A DNA stretch of 60,473 nt from an uncultured Prevotellaceae bacterium (GTDB taxonomy: Bacteria > Bacteroidota > Bacteroidia > Bacteroidales > Bacteroidaceae). The notes beneath the pieces were generated by a model that made no database searches, was not told the DNA's origin, and saw only the letters and a list, made by a program, of their open reading frames with translations. The position numbers and the translations under genes were made by a program. The stretch is from assembly GCA_947166655.1 (NCBI GenBank), contig CAMVFC010000003.1, positions 1 to 60,473 on the forward strand, read 5' to 3'. This document shows, one piece after another, positions 26,061-34,651 of this stretch (position 1 is the stretch's first letter; each line of letters starts with the position of its first letter).

Positions 26061-29000
26061 ATGAAGAGAATCAAACTTCTTCTGGCCGCCGTGCTATCAG
26101 TGATGGCATGGGGCGGTGCGCAAGCGCAGACCGACGAGCAGTACAACGCTGCCCTGGATGCCGTTGCCGATGGTAACTATGGCATCGCGGTCGAGTTCAA
26201 CTCCAAAACCTATCTGGTGCAGGCCAACGGCTTCATCACCGACGACGCTACAAAAGCTGCCGTCTTTGCTGTGTCACAGAAAGATGAGACTGATGCCTTC
26301 ACCGCCGAACCAAAAACAAGCTTCACAGCCAAAGCATTCCGTATCGCTACCGGAGAAAAGCAGTGTTTCACCAACGGCGGTAACAATTCGAACGTCATCA
26401 CCTCCACACACAATCTTGCTGTAGGTACGCAGGACCGTGCAGGCTGGGAGCGTCAGGCACTTTACCTCAACACTGAGGGCTATTTTGCTGTTCGCGGCAC
26501 GAATTCCACCTCTACGTCCTGGGGCGCATCGGCCTTCTGGACCGTCGTGGAGGACAATGACGGCGACGGACTGCCCAACGCCACCTATTCCATGGAACAG
26601 GTGGATTTCATCTGGAAATTCATTCCCGAGAGCGAGCTCGATGCCGTCAAGGCTACCCTCCTTTCACAGTGTAAGGAACGTTATGTCAGCATGGTTCAGG
26701 CTTACATCGACGACGACACCTACACCGAGGGCAAGGATGAACTGACTTCTTTAATCGCGGAGATCAACGCTGCCTCGACAGCTGAAGAGCTGAACGCCGT
26801 CGCCGCCAATGTCGATGCGACTATTGACCAGTTCCTCTTCGCCAACGCCAGCGGCGTACATCCCTACAATGCTACGAGCTACATCACGACCCCGACCCCC
26901 GTGGCCCACAAGGCATTACCCAATGGCTGGGAAGGTGAGACATTCGGTGACAGCAGCAATGGCGTAAGCGAATACTGGAATAAGAGCGCTGCCAGCTTCT
27001 ATCAGACGGTTACACTCCCCGCAGGCGTATATGAGCTTACATTCGAAGCTGTCACTCGTACGGGCATGGTGGCTACACTTGCTGCAGGTGACGCCTCGAC
27101 GAACATCGCAACCGTAGAATCGTCTGTCGTTAACGGCCGTTCCGGAGCTGCAACATATTTCGATGCCGGCAACGGCAAGAACACCGTGAAGTTCCAGCTG
27201 AACGAGGAAGGCGACGTACTCATTAAGGTGACCGCAGACGCCACCACGGGCGACCACTGGATCGTTTGGCGCAGCTTCACCCTCACCTACTTTGGCGTAC
27301 CCTCAGATCCCCTGGCACTCTACAAAGAACAGCTGCAGGCTGCCGCCCTCAAGGTTTCCGAGGTAACGGGCCTTAGCGAGACTGCTCAGAGCGCTCTCGA
27401 AGCCTTCGTCAACGAGAAGAACACCACCTACTCCACTCAGGAAGAATACGAGGCTGCCACGGCTGCCATCGAAGCACGCATCGCAGACGCCAAGGCACTG
27501 CCCGCTGTCGTCAGCTACTATGCTACCATCAAAGCCAACGTACTGGCACTCGCCGACCAAGAGGTGTACACAGGTGAGGCCACCATCAACACCGACGACG
27601 CCGACGCTGCCATCGCCGCTGCCACCACAACGGCTGAAGCACAGGCTGCCATCGCACTGGTGCGCCAGGCTGCACTGACCTTCATCAACAGCGTAACGCT
27701 CAACGAAGGTGCATACTTCGACCTCACCGACGCCCTCGTCGACAACCCCACCGTGCGCTCGAACACGAGCTACTGGACGAAAGAAGGAACACCCAATGGC
27801 GGCAACAGCTTCGGCAAATGCGCTTACAACGAGTGCGAATTCTACAGCTGCAACTTCAAGTTCTACCAGACTCTCGCTCTGTCCAAGGGCACTTGGGAGT
27901 TTGGCGTGACCGGATTCCACCGCGCAGGCAACCACAACACTTATTTCTATGCAGGCGAAGATAAGATCCTGATTCCGGGCGTGGAAAGCAGTGTCGTGAA
28001 TTCTATGGCTCAGGCTGAGACCTACTTCGACGGCGGCAATGGTAAGGTCGCCCTGAAGTTCGCCCTCGAAGAGGCTGGCAGCATCGAGATTGGTATCGAC
28101 AACAAGGACACCGAGACCGATAAGTGGACCATCTTCCGCGACTTCACACTGAAGTACTACGGCGCTGCCATCGACCTCACACCCTACCAGCAGAGATGGG
28201 AAGAGGCTCTGGCCGAGGCTGAGACTGCCAAGGAGAAGGGCGCTAACGTCAGCGGAAACGAGGCTACCGCACTGAACGCTGCCATGACGGACGTTCCCGA
28301 CGGAACCTCCAAGGCTAACTACATCGAGAAGACAGACGCCCTGGTAGCTGCCACACAGGCTTTCAACGCTGCCATCGCTCCCTACAATGCTTACGCGGCT
28401 TACCGCGCTGAAACCGTGAAACTCTTCGGCGAGGAACTGGCTGCTACCGTCGCTGCACCCACGACCGCAGAAGAAGCTACGACTGCTGTTCAGAACCTGA
28501 ACATCGCTCAGTACAACAAGGTCGCTGAAGACTACACCTTCTCCCTCAACGGTCTGATCGGCGACTTCGGTTCCTGGACTGGCACGGCTACCGTCGCTGG
28601 CGCAGAAGCTACGCCTAACTACCTGACCAACGAGCACTGGAGCGGCGAGACTCACGCTTACTACGAGCAGGCTTCCACGGGTTGGGGCAACGCCAACGGA
28701 TGGACCATCCAGTATGAAAAGAAGTGCACGCTGCCCGAAGGTGACTACGTCATCAAGGTGGCTGCACGCTCTTCCGCAGGCACCACGAGCCTCGTCAGCT
28801 GCTCCGCTACCGATGTCACCATCACCCTGCCCAACGTAGGCGCTGAAGCCAAGGGTATCAACAAGGCCGGCGAAGCCAGCTGGACCGAAGGCGAATTCGC
28901 CAAGGACGGAAAGGGATATGGCTGGCAGTGGCGCTTCCTCCCCTTCTCGCTCACCAAAGAGACCGAAGTTACCATGACCTTCTACGCAGAAGCTTCGACA

Positions 29001-29702
29001 CAGTACCAGTGGATGTCTATCGCTGACGGCGAACTGCTCTCCGCCAACGACGTGGCTACCGCTGTTGAGTTTGACGAGAGCGTGGATAACGAAATAGAGG
29101 ACATCAACATCGCCAATGTCAACATCACTCGCAACATCAAGGTCGGATACAACACCGTCGTCCTGCCCTTCGAGCTCACCGCTAATCAGGTGGCTACGGC
29201 CTTCGGCGCAGGCACTGAGGTCTATACCTTCAGCGAGAACAGCGAAGATCCCAACCAGGCTACCATCAACTTCACCAAGGGCGACGGCTCTATCAAGGCC
29301 AACACACCTGTCCTCGTCAAAGCTACGATGGAGAGCGCGATCCAGTCCTTCGATGGCGTGAAGGTTGTCGCACCTGCTGAAGGAGCTGCCGTTGAGGGCA
29401 CCAACTTCGTCTTCGCCGGTGTCTTCGGCCCCCTGACGATCTATGAAGGCGACTTCTTCCTGAGCGACAACAAGATCTACAAGAGCACTGGCCTGAGCAA
29501 GCTCAACGCCTTCCACGCTTACTTCATCAACAAGACGGGCGTGGAGAATGTCAAGCTGTTCATCGACGGCATCGCTACACGCATCAGCGACATCAACGAC
29601 GCTGCTGCCCAGAACGGCGTGCTCTACAACCTCGCAGGACAGCGCGTCAGCAAGGCGCAGAAGGGCATCTTCATCCAGAACGGCAAGAAGGTCCTCAAGT
29701 AA
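26061..29702 (+). CDS. Large secreted surface protein with repeated beta-sandwich domains and C-terminal sorting tail
   Basis: The 1213-residue protein has a signal peptide (MKRIKLLLAAVLSVMAWGGAQA). It contains two related beta-sandwich segments of about 100 residues (around 310-415 and 595-705), recognisable by GVESSVVN/VESSVVNG and YFDAGNGKNTVKF/YFDGGNGKVALKF, and a third, more distant one near 865-990. Ala-rich helical linkers with FIVAR-like character separate them. The last 35 residues (VLYNLAGQRVSKAQKGIFIQ, then NGKKVLK) are the tail used by Prevotella-type surface proteins. There are no catalytic motifs, so glycan or host-surface binding is a guess. It is very acidic, rich in A, T and E. 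A small peptide gene follows after 39 bp. Confidence 0.8.
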   Translation: MKRIKLLLAAVLSVMAWGGAQAQTDEQYNAALDAVADGNYGIAVEFNSKTYLVQANGFITDDATKAAVFAVSQKDETDAFTAEPKTSFTAKAFRIATGEKQCFTNGGNNSNVITSTHNLAVGTQDRAGWERQALYLNTEGYFAVRGTNSTSTSWGASAFWTVVEDNDGDGLPNATYSMEQVDFIWKFIPESELDAVKATLLSQCKERYVSMVQAYIDDDTYTEGKDELTSLIAEINAASTAEELNAVAANVDATIDQFLFANASGVHPYNATSYITTPTPVAHKALPNGWEGETFGDSSNGVSEYWNKSAASFYQTVTLPAGVYELTFEAVTRTGMVATLAAGDASTNIATVESSVVNGRSGAATYFDAGNGKNTVKFQLNEEGDVLIKVTADATTGDHWIVWRSFTLTYFGVPSDPLALYKEQLQAAALKVSEVTGLSETAQSALEAFVNEKNTTYSTQEEYEAATAAIEARIADAKALPAVVSYYATIKANVLALADQEVYTGEATINTDDADAAIAAATTTAEAQAAIALVRQAALTFINSVTLNEGAYFDLTDALVDNPTVRSNTSYWTKEGTPNGGNSFGKCAYNECEFYSCNFKFYQTLALSKGTWEFGVTGFHRAGNHNTYFYAGEDKILIPGVESSVVNSMAQAETYFDGGNGKVALKFALEEAGSIEIGIDNKDTETDKWTIFRDFTLKYYGAAIDLTPYQQRWEEALAEAETAKEKGANVSGNEATALNAAMTDVPDGTSKANYIEKTDALVAATQAFNAAIAPYNAYAAYRAETVKLFGEELAATVAAPTTAEEATTAVQNLNIAQYNKVAEDYTFSLNGLIGDFGSWTGTATVAGAEATPNYLTNEHWSGETHAYYEQASTGWGNANGWTIQYEKKCTLPEGDYVIKVAARSSAGTTSLVSCSATDVTITLPNVGAEAKGINKAGEASWTEGEFAKDGKGYGWQWRFLPFSLTKETEVTMTFYAEASTQYQWMSIADGELLSANDVATAVEFDESVDNEIEDINIANVNITRNIKVGYNTVVLPFELTANQVATAFGAGTEVYTFSENSEDPNQATINFTKGDGSIKANTPVLVKATMESAIQSFDGVKVVAPAEGAAVEGTNFVFAGVFGPLTIYEGDFFLSDNKIYKSTGLSKLNAFHAYFINKTGVENVKLFIDGIATRISDINDAAAQNGVLYNLAGQRVSKAQKGIFIQNGKKVLK

Positions 29703-29741
29703 CTTGAATGACTAATCCCTAAAAACAAGGAGACTACAATT

Positions 29742-29918
29742 ATGAAAAAGACATATTTGGTTCCCGCTCTGGAAGAGCAGAAGCTCAACACTGAGCTGAT
29801 GATTGCCGGTTCTATCACTGCGATCTCTGGTGCCGAAGGCATCGAAATCGCAGGCGAAGACACCGAAGGACTTGTGGGCGACGTCAAAGCGGAGCTCTTC
29901 AACAACCTTCCCTTCTAA
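29742..29918 (+). CDS. 58-residue peptide of the MKKTYxxP type
   Basis: A complete small gene: ATG 29742, an AAGGAG-like site 10 bp upstream, TAA at 29916-29918. The peptide starts MKKTYLVPALEEQKLNTELM, continues IAGSITAISGAEGIEIAG, and ends in an acidic GEDTEGLVGDVKAELFNNLP plus F. I recall many short Prevotella proteins with the same plan: MKKTY/xxP start, MIAxS midpoint, Gly/Asp/Glu-rich end, usually unannotated and without known function. It is the second gene of a two-gene unit closed by a terminator at 29950. No Cys or clear cleavage site is seen; whether it is exported or processed is unknown. Confidence 0.7.
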   Translation: MKKTYLVPALEEQKLNTELMIAGSITAISGAEGIEIAGEDTEGLVGDVKAELFNNLPF

Positions 29919-29949
29919 AACCGACTGATCTATTACAAACAACCTTTTG

Positions 29950-29979
29950 GGAAGGCCTTGCCGCACGGCAGGGCCTTCC
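29950..29979 (+). terminator. Terminator after the surface-protein/peptide unit
   Basis: GGAAGGCCTTGCC (29950-29962) pairs with GGCAGGGCCTTCC (29967-29979) with one G-T pair and a 4-nt loop, followed by TGCATTTT. It lies 32 bp after the small peptide gene. Confidence 0.75.
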
Positions 29980-30028
29980 TGCATTTTAAGGACAAAAGAC
30001 CACCCCGACAAACCGCAGAGGGAGGAAA

Positions 30029-30229
30029 GACCCACCCCCTGACCCCTCCCGTGAGGGAGGGGAGAGCAAAGAGGCGGCGGACACAGAGGACAGAGAGGGA
30101 GAAGCCCACCCCCAACAAACCGCAAAGAAAGCCCCTCCCCAGGGAGGGGTTGGGGTGGGCTATTTCCCCAGGGAGGGGTCGGGGTGGCCTTTTCTCCCCT
30201 CCCTCACGGGAGGGGTCAGGGGGTGGGTC
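30029..30229. repeat. GC-rich palindromic repeat cluster with G-quadruplex motifs
   Basis: A 36-bp sequence at 30029-30064 recurs as a perfect inverted copy at 30194-30229; each contains the inner palindrome CCCCTCCC...GGGAGGGG. Two related units lie between them (30131-30160 and 30165-30188). The plus strand has four-run G tracts, for example GGGAGGGGTTGGGGTGGG (30142-30159). No coding frame is credible here. The core is shared with thrC (17558-17574). Confidence 0.85.
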
Positions 30230-30248
30230 TGCTGCTACTCTATGTAAC

Positions 30249-30293
30249 AAAAAGAGAGGCTGCGTCGATTGTTTCGACACAGCCTCTCTTTTT
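30249..30293 (-). terminator. Bidirectional terminator
   Basis: AAAAAGAGAGGCTGCGTCG (30249-30267) pairs with CGACACAGCCTCTCTTTTT (30275-30293) with one mismatch. It lies just after the C1 peptidase stop on the minus strand, with A/T tails on both sides. Confidence 0.85.
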
Positions 30294-30308
30294 CTGATAG
30301 CAACCGCC

Positions 30309-31514
30309 TCAGATGCCGAGCTTCTGACGGATGTCGGCGGGAATGGCTTTCTTGTTGACGAGGAAGTCCATGGTGCGGGCAGCAATGAAGTTCTTGGTCA
30401 TGTACCAAGTGCCGTCGTAGTCGCCGGTGCGGCCCCACGAGTTCTTCACCATATAGTATTCACGTCCGTTCTGGTCCTTGGCCAGGCCGTAGATATGCAT
30501 ACCGTGGTCGTCGGTGAGTTCCCAACTGTCGAAGTCCTTTTGGCGCTGCTCCTGCGAGGGCTTCATCTCGGGCGCGTTGACACCCAGAGAGTCGATGAAG
30601 CTCTTGCGCTCGGTGGCTTTCAGCTTCAGCCACTTGGCCTGGTCGCTGCCCGTGAGGCCCTCGGCCGACTTCGTGTTGTAGAGAATGCCGAGGCCCTGGC
30701 GCGTGAAGCCTTCGTCGCTGACATCACCGCCCCAGGCGATGGTGTAGCCCTGCTCCAGCGCATTGTCGATGATGCGCATCATCTCGTCCATGGGAACGTT
30801 GTAACTGTGGTCCCAGCGCCAGTTGTCCTGCACCTCGACGGCGAAGCTGGTGTAGAAGGGATGGTGCGTGTAGCTGGTGATGCTGACATAGTCGTTCCAG
30901 TCCAGACCCAGGCTCTGCGCAAAGGTCTTGGGGGTGTACTCGCGACCTTCGTAGGTGAAGCGCTCAGGCGTCTCGCCCAGGTAGGAGTCGATGATTCCCT
31001 GCAGACCTTTCTTCCACTGCGCGCTGACGGTCTTGCTCTTGCTCTTGGCCACGGCGTCCACATAGGGGGACATCACTTCAAAGAACTCATTGAAGTTGGC
31101 CAGTGAGTCGCCGATCATCGTGCCGGGCAAAGCCATAGCCGTCTCGGGGCAGATGCCGTGGTTCTTGATGGTCAGGAGGACGTCGCCCGCGCTGCCGCCT
31201 TGAGCGAACTGGCTGTCGCCATGCATACGCACCGTAAGCTCGGCACGCTCCAGATAGTCCTTGTTGGCAATGAACATCTCGGCGAGGTCATACTCCTTGC
31301 CCGTGGCCTTGAGAATCTCGCTCTCGAAGAAGCTCAGCGTGCTGTAAGCCCAGCATGTGCCGCTGCGGTTCTGATTCTTGACAGGGGTGATGGGCAGCTG
31401 CTTCACGACGGTGAACACAGGCTTGTTACTCTTCGCTTCCTTCTGCTTTTTCTTGGCAGCGAAGCCTGGCATGACCACAAGAGCCGCCAGTGCAATGACA
31501 AACATTTTTTTCAT
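30309..31514 (-). CDS. Secreted C1-family cysteine peptidase (bleomycin hydrolase/aminopeptidase C type)
   Basis: The 401-residue protein is taken from ATG 31514 (MKKMFVIALAALVVMPGFAA signal); a TTG two codons earlier is less likely. The papain-like active site is visible: Gln/Cys in PVKNQNRSGTCWAYSTLSFFESE, His in DDHGMHIYGLAKD and Asn in YMVKNSWG. Length and the C-terminal part follow the PepC/bleomycin hydrolase group, but with an export signal, as is common in Bacteroidales, so it would act on peptides in the periplasm. An 8-bp repeat array lies between it and the aminopeptidase P gene. Confidence 0.92.
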   Translation of the reverse strand: MKKMFVIALAALVVMPGFAAKKKQKEAKSNKPVFTVVKQLPITPVKNQNRSGTCWAYSTLSFFESEILKATGKEYDLAEMFIANKDYLERAELTVRMHGDSQFAQGGSAGDVLLTIKNHGICPETAMALPGTMIGDSLANFNEFFEVMSPYVDAVAKSKSKTVSAQWKKGLQGIIDSYLGETPERFTYEGREYTPKTFAQSLGLDWNDYVSITSYTHHPFYTSFAVEVQDNWRWDHSYNVPMDEMMRIIDNALEQGYTIAWGGDVSDEGFTRQGLGILYNTKSAEGLTGSDQAKWLKLKATERKSFIDSLGVNAPEMKPSQEQRQKDFDSWELTDDHGMHIYGLAKDQNGREYYMVKNSWGRTGDYDGTWYMTKNFIAARTMDFLVNKKAIPADIRQKLGI

Positions 31515-31532
31515 TCGCAAATCTGTTTATAC

Positions 31533-31571
31533 GTTAATATGTTAATGCGTTAATCCGTTAATGCGTTAACG
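31533..31571. repeat. 8-bp-period array (GTTAATnn) overlapping the pepP stop
   Basis: GTTAATAT, GTTAATGC, GTTAATCC and GTTAATGC (31533-31564) are followed by a partial GTTAACG. The sequence differs from the ATTGAAAG arrays but the period is the same. The TAA stop of the aminopeptidase P gene (31566-31568, minus strand) is formed by the last unit. Confidence 0.85.
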
Positions 31572-32963
31572 TGCCAGGAAAGCTTCCAGCTCGTCGACAT
31601 GATAGGGAATCATCTTCTCGCCCAGATAGCGGCAGCCGTCGGCCGTGATGAGCAGGTCGTCCTCCAGACGGACGCCGCCGAAGTCACGGTACTGCTCCAC
31701 AAGGTCGTAGTTGATGAACTCTGCGCAGTGGCCGCGCGCACGCCAGTCGTCGATGAGGGCGGGAATGAAGTAGATGCCGGGCTCGTCGGTCATGACGAAA
31801 CCTTCCTGCAGACGACGCCCGCAGCGAAGATAGCACGTGCCAAACTGGTCGAGGTTGGGGCGCACCTCGTCGTCGAAGCCTACATAAACCTGTCCGAGGC
31901 CTTCCATGTCGTGCACGTCCATACCCATCATGTGGCCGAGACCGTGGACGAAGAACATGGCATGTGCACCGGCTTCGAGGGCGTCGTCCGTGTTGCCGCG
32001 CATGAGGCCGATGGCCTTCAGGTGCTCGGTGATGACACGTGCGGCGGCGAAGTGGGCATCCCACCACTTAAGGCCCGGGCGTGCGATCTCGCGCACATGG
32101 TCGTGGGCGGCGACGACGGCCTCGTAGATGTCGCGCTGCTTGGAGGTGAAGCGACCGCTGACGGGCGTCACACGGGTGTTGTCCGAGCAGTAGTTCTCAT
32201 TGGTCTCGGCACCGCAGTCGCACAGCATCAGGCGTCCGGCCTCCAAGGGACGGGACGAGGGATAGCCGTGCTGTATCTCGCCGTGCATGGACAGGATGGT
32301 CTGGAAACCCGCCATGCAGCCTTTGGACTGTGCAATGCCTGCCAGCGTGCCGGCAATCTCCTGCTCGATGACTCCGGGGCGGCAGAGGCGCATGGCCGTA
32401 GTGTGCATCTCGTAACCGATGGCTGCGGCGCGCTCGAGTTCGGCGACCTCGCCGGGCGACTTCACTGCGCGCTGGTCGATGACGGCGCGGATGAGGTCAA
32501 GGCTGGCGCGCTCGCGCTGCTCACGGGGATGAATGCCGAGGAGGTCCATAATCTTAATCATCGTGTCGTGACGATAAGGGGGCAGGTAGTGGATGGTGCG
32601 GCCGCAGTCTTGCGCCTCACGGACGAGACTCTCCAAACGGCTGAGGGGACCACTCTTGAGGACGCCGCTCTCGACGGCCATATCAGCGACACTGTTGACG
32701 GCACCGAACCAGACGATGTCGTCCAGCGAGATGTCGTCGCCCAGCAACCACTCGTCGCCGGAGTCGGCATCGATGACACCTACGAGACCTTCGCGGTGCT
32801 GACCGAAGAAATAGAGGAACGAGCTATCCTGACGAAACTTATAGGTATTGGCAGGATAGTTCATCGGGGACTCGTTGTTACCAAAGAACAGAATGAGTCC
32901 ATGCTTCACGCGTTCGCGCAGCACGGCGCGACGGTGGACATAAGTTTGCTGGTCGAATAACAT
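31566..32963 (-). CDS. pepP: Xaa-Pro aminopeptidase (aminopeptidase P, M24B)
   Basis: The 465-residue cytosolic metallopeptidase removes N-terminal residues preceding proline. The start is ATG 32963 (MLFDQQTYVHRRAVLRERV); the 11-codon upstream extension overlaps the preceding gene. The N-terminal domain has FFGNNESPMNYPANTY-type sequence and FRQDSSFLYFFG. Metal ligands are in CDCGAETNENYCSDNTR (Asp, Asp), HGLGHMMGMDVHD (His), MTDEPGIYF (Glu) and RLEDDLLIT (Glu). It starts 2 bp after the stop of the small gene at 32966, so it is co-transcribed with it. Confidence 0.95.
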   Translation of the reverse strand: MLFDQQTYVHRRAVLRERVKHGLILFFGNNESPMNYPANTYKFRQDSSFLYFFGQHREGLVGVIDADSGDEWLLGDDISLDDIVWFGAVNSVADMAVESGVLKSGPLSRLESLVREAQDCGRTIHYLPPYRHDTMIKIMDLLGIHPREQRERASLDLIRAVIDQRAVKSPGEVAELERAAAIGYEMHTTAMRLCRPGVIEQEIAGTLAGIAQSKGCMAGFQTILSMHGEIQHGYPSSRPLEAGRLMLCDCGAETNENYCSDNTRVTPVSGRFTSKQRDIYEAVVAAHDHVREIARPGLKWWDAHFAAARVITEHLKAIGLMRGNTDDALEAGAHAMFFVHGLGHMMGMDVHDMEGLGQVYVGFDDEVRPNLDQFGTCYLRCGRRLQEGFVMTDEPGIYFIPALIDDWRARGHCAEFINYDLVEQYRDFGGVRLEDDLLITADGCRYLGEKMIPYHVDELEAFLAR

Positions 32964-32965
32964 GG

Positions 32966-33238
32966 TTAATCTGTATTTTGTTGTTGAGACTTCCATTCAT
33001 CCTCCACCATACGGCGCAAGTGCATCAGCAGGGCGAACTGTCCGAAGTAGGTCTTGTTCTCCTTGCAGATTCGCAGGTGACGAACCATGCGGCGCGCCGT
33101 GTCCTTCAGGTCGGGCACACTCACGCCGGGCATGGAGATCTGCGACGGCAGACGGTCCATGTTTGCTTCGAACCACTGCAGGCAGTCTTCCTGCTCCTTG
33201 AGCGTCTGGTTGGGGGTGAATGATGTATTAACGGGCAT
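32966..33238 (-). CDS. Small cytosolic protein of unknown function (possibly DUF6965-like)
   Basis: The 90-residue protein has no signal or membrane segment. Its core WFEANMDRLPSQISMPGVSV then PDLKDTARRMVRHLR resembles, to my memory, the small DUF6965-type domain (LPxxIxLxxGVxVxDLxxxVxxH), which has no known function. The C-terminus is a charged helix. It precedes pepP by 2 bp on the same strand and follows an 8-bp array, so it likely heads that pair. The name is tentative. Confidence 0.55.
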   Translation of the reverse strand: MPVNTSFTPNQTLKEQEDCLQWFEANMDRLPSQISMPGVSVPDLKDTARRMVRHLRICKENKTYFGQFALLMHLRRMVEDEWKSQQQNTD

Positions 33239-33245
33239 CGGAAGG

Positions 33246-33320
33246 TTGAAAAATTGAAAGATTGAAAAATTGAAAGATTGAAAAATTGAAAGATTGAAAG
33301 ATTGAAAGATTGAGAGATTG
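33246..33320. repeat. 8-bp-period array (ATTGAAAG/ATTGAAAA)
   Basis: About nine units of 8 bp, ATTGAAAG alternating with ATTGAAAA at first. It fills nearly all of the 91-bp gap between the C11 peptidase stop and the start of the small gene at 33238. It is the reverse complement of the arrays at 4775 and 23752. Confidence 0.9.
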
Positions 33321-33329
33321 GAGGGTGCG

Positions 33330-34565
33330 TCACCAGCCGGTCCGGCTCATGCCGACGGCCGTGTACCATTCCAAACGATGGTAATCGTCGACCCATCCCT
33401 TCTGCTCGTACTCCGCATCGGGAACGAACATGGTGACACCACCGCAGGATGCAGGGTCGGCGACGCTCATCGGATGGGTGAAGGCGGCCGACGTCCAGTA
33501 GGGACTCAGCCGCACGTGCGGCACCGCAGCGGCAAAAGCCTGGTCCCACACGGCGAAATCCTCGGACGGAATGTTCTGAATGAAGAGGTTGCGCATGTCG
33601 TAGCAAAGGGTAAACGACATCTTACGCGTCGAAGGAGCAAAGCTCTGCACCTTACGGCAGTCGACCTCAGCCTTGTCCGCAAAGAGCTTCTGCACCAGCG
33701 GACGGGTCTGCGCCGCCAGCTCTTCCAGCGCATCCGTGCGGACCAGCGAGAGCTCGGCACCGGCATAGCTGAAGCTGCCCGAACCGCTCTCATAGTAGTC
33801 GGCATAGGCATCCAGCGCCTGCTGTATCTCCACGGGCGAGGCACACAGATGCTTGAGCAGCAAGTAGTAGGGGGCGCCATGACCTGGGATCTCGGCGGGT
33901 GAAGCCAGGATGTAGTCTGCCACGTGGCGCAACTCATAAGCGACCTCGACGCACTGCATGAAACAGGCATCGAAAAAGATAAAGTCGAAATGAGGCAACT
34001 GCTCCAGCACGTGGCGCAGCGTCGGGATGTTCATCTGCGGACCCGTATTGTCGGCAGACCCGCGCAAGCCGCTGTCGACGCCAAAAGTACGGCGGCGCAC
34101 CTTCTGCGCCTGGTTCTGGAACACCCATCCCGTGGCATGGCTCCAAAGGGTCAGCCCATAGGAACGGGCAGGATAATTGGACATGACATCCTGGAGTTGC
34201 GTCAGCATCGTGAGGCTGTCGGTCATGGTCAGGTTGCCGGGATAGGTGCGCACGGTCTGCAAAGGAGTCTTCCGCGTGCCGACACAGAGGCGGCTGGACT
34301 TGGCGTCGTCGATAATCACCACCACGCGGCAGCTGTCGCCCACATTGGCCAGACCCTTGGCTATCTCCACGGAATCATTGGCCACGAAGGACGACAACGT
34401 ATTCTCACCCGCCACGTAGACGATGAGGGTGCTGAGCAGCGTGTCGCCCGGCGAGCCCACGTCCGGCAGACGCGGCTCAGGACTCTCGTGGTGGCAGGCC
34501 GCCAGCGACAAGAGGGCTGTCGCGCACACACATATAATAATAAGGTAAGGTTTCAAGTGTTGCAT
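33330..34565 (-). CDS. Clostripain-related cysteine peptidase (C11), lipoprotein
   Basis: The 411-residue protein starts at ATG 34565 and has a lipoprotein signal ending LAAC (Cys24). The C11 catalytic pair is visible: His in LTLWSHATGWVF and Cys in FDFIFFDACFMQCVEVAYEL. Upstream LSTLIVYVAGENTLSSF is the first strand of the caspase-like fold. The family cleaves after basic residues; the target here is unknown. The -7 element at 34572-34579 ends only 6 bp before the ATG, so the mRNA may be almost leaderless, which also rules out a longer start. It is divergent from the histidine kinase. Confidence 0.9.
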   Translation of the reverse strand: MQHLKPYLIIICVCATALLSLAACHHESPEPRLPDVGSPGDTLLSTLIVYVAGENTLSSFVANDSVEIAKGLANVGDSCRVVVIIDDAKSSRLCVGTRKTPLQTVRTYPGNLTMTDSLTMLTQLQDVMSNYPARSYGLTLWSHATGWVFQNQAQKVRRRTFGVDSGLRGSADNTGPQMNIPTLRHVLEQLPHFDFIFFDACFMQCVEVAYELRHVADYILASPAEIPGHGAPYYLLLKHLCASPVEIQQALDAYADYYESGSGSFSYAGAELSLVRTDALEELAAQTRPLVQKLFADKAEVDCRKVQSFAPSTRKMSFTLCYDMRNLFIQNIPSEDFAVWDQAFAAAVPHVRLSPYWTSAAFTHPMSVADPASCGGVTMFVPDAEYEQKGWVDDYHRLEWYTAVGMSRTGW

Positions 34566-34571
34566 CGGCCG

Positions 34572-34579
34572 CGAAGATA
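34572..34579 (-). promoter_or_regulatory. -7 element directly at the C11 peptidase start
   Basis: TATCTTCG on the minus strand (34579-34572), one base off TAnnTTTG, 6 bp before the ATG. No clear -33 element was seen, so this call is tentative. Confidence 0.4.
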
Positions 34580-34651
34580 CTGCTTTTTTTTCATTCCACA
34601 CACTAAAAAGGTATGCATTTTCGTTTATTTAATAAAACATTCACAAAAACC

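Noticed and set aside
27303..29516. 737-codon frame antisense to the surface protein
   Set aside because: Shadow of repeated A/T/E codons on the other strand; the plus frame has signal peptide, domains and sorting tail.
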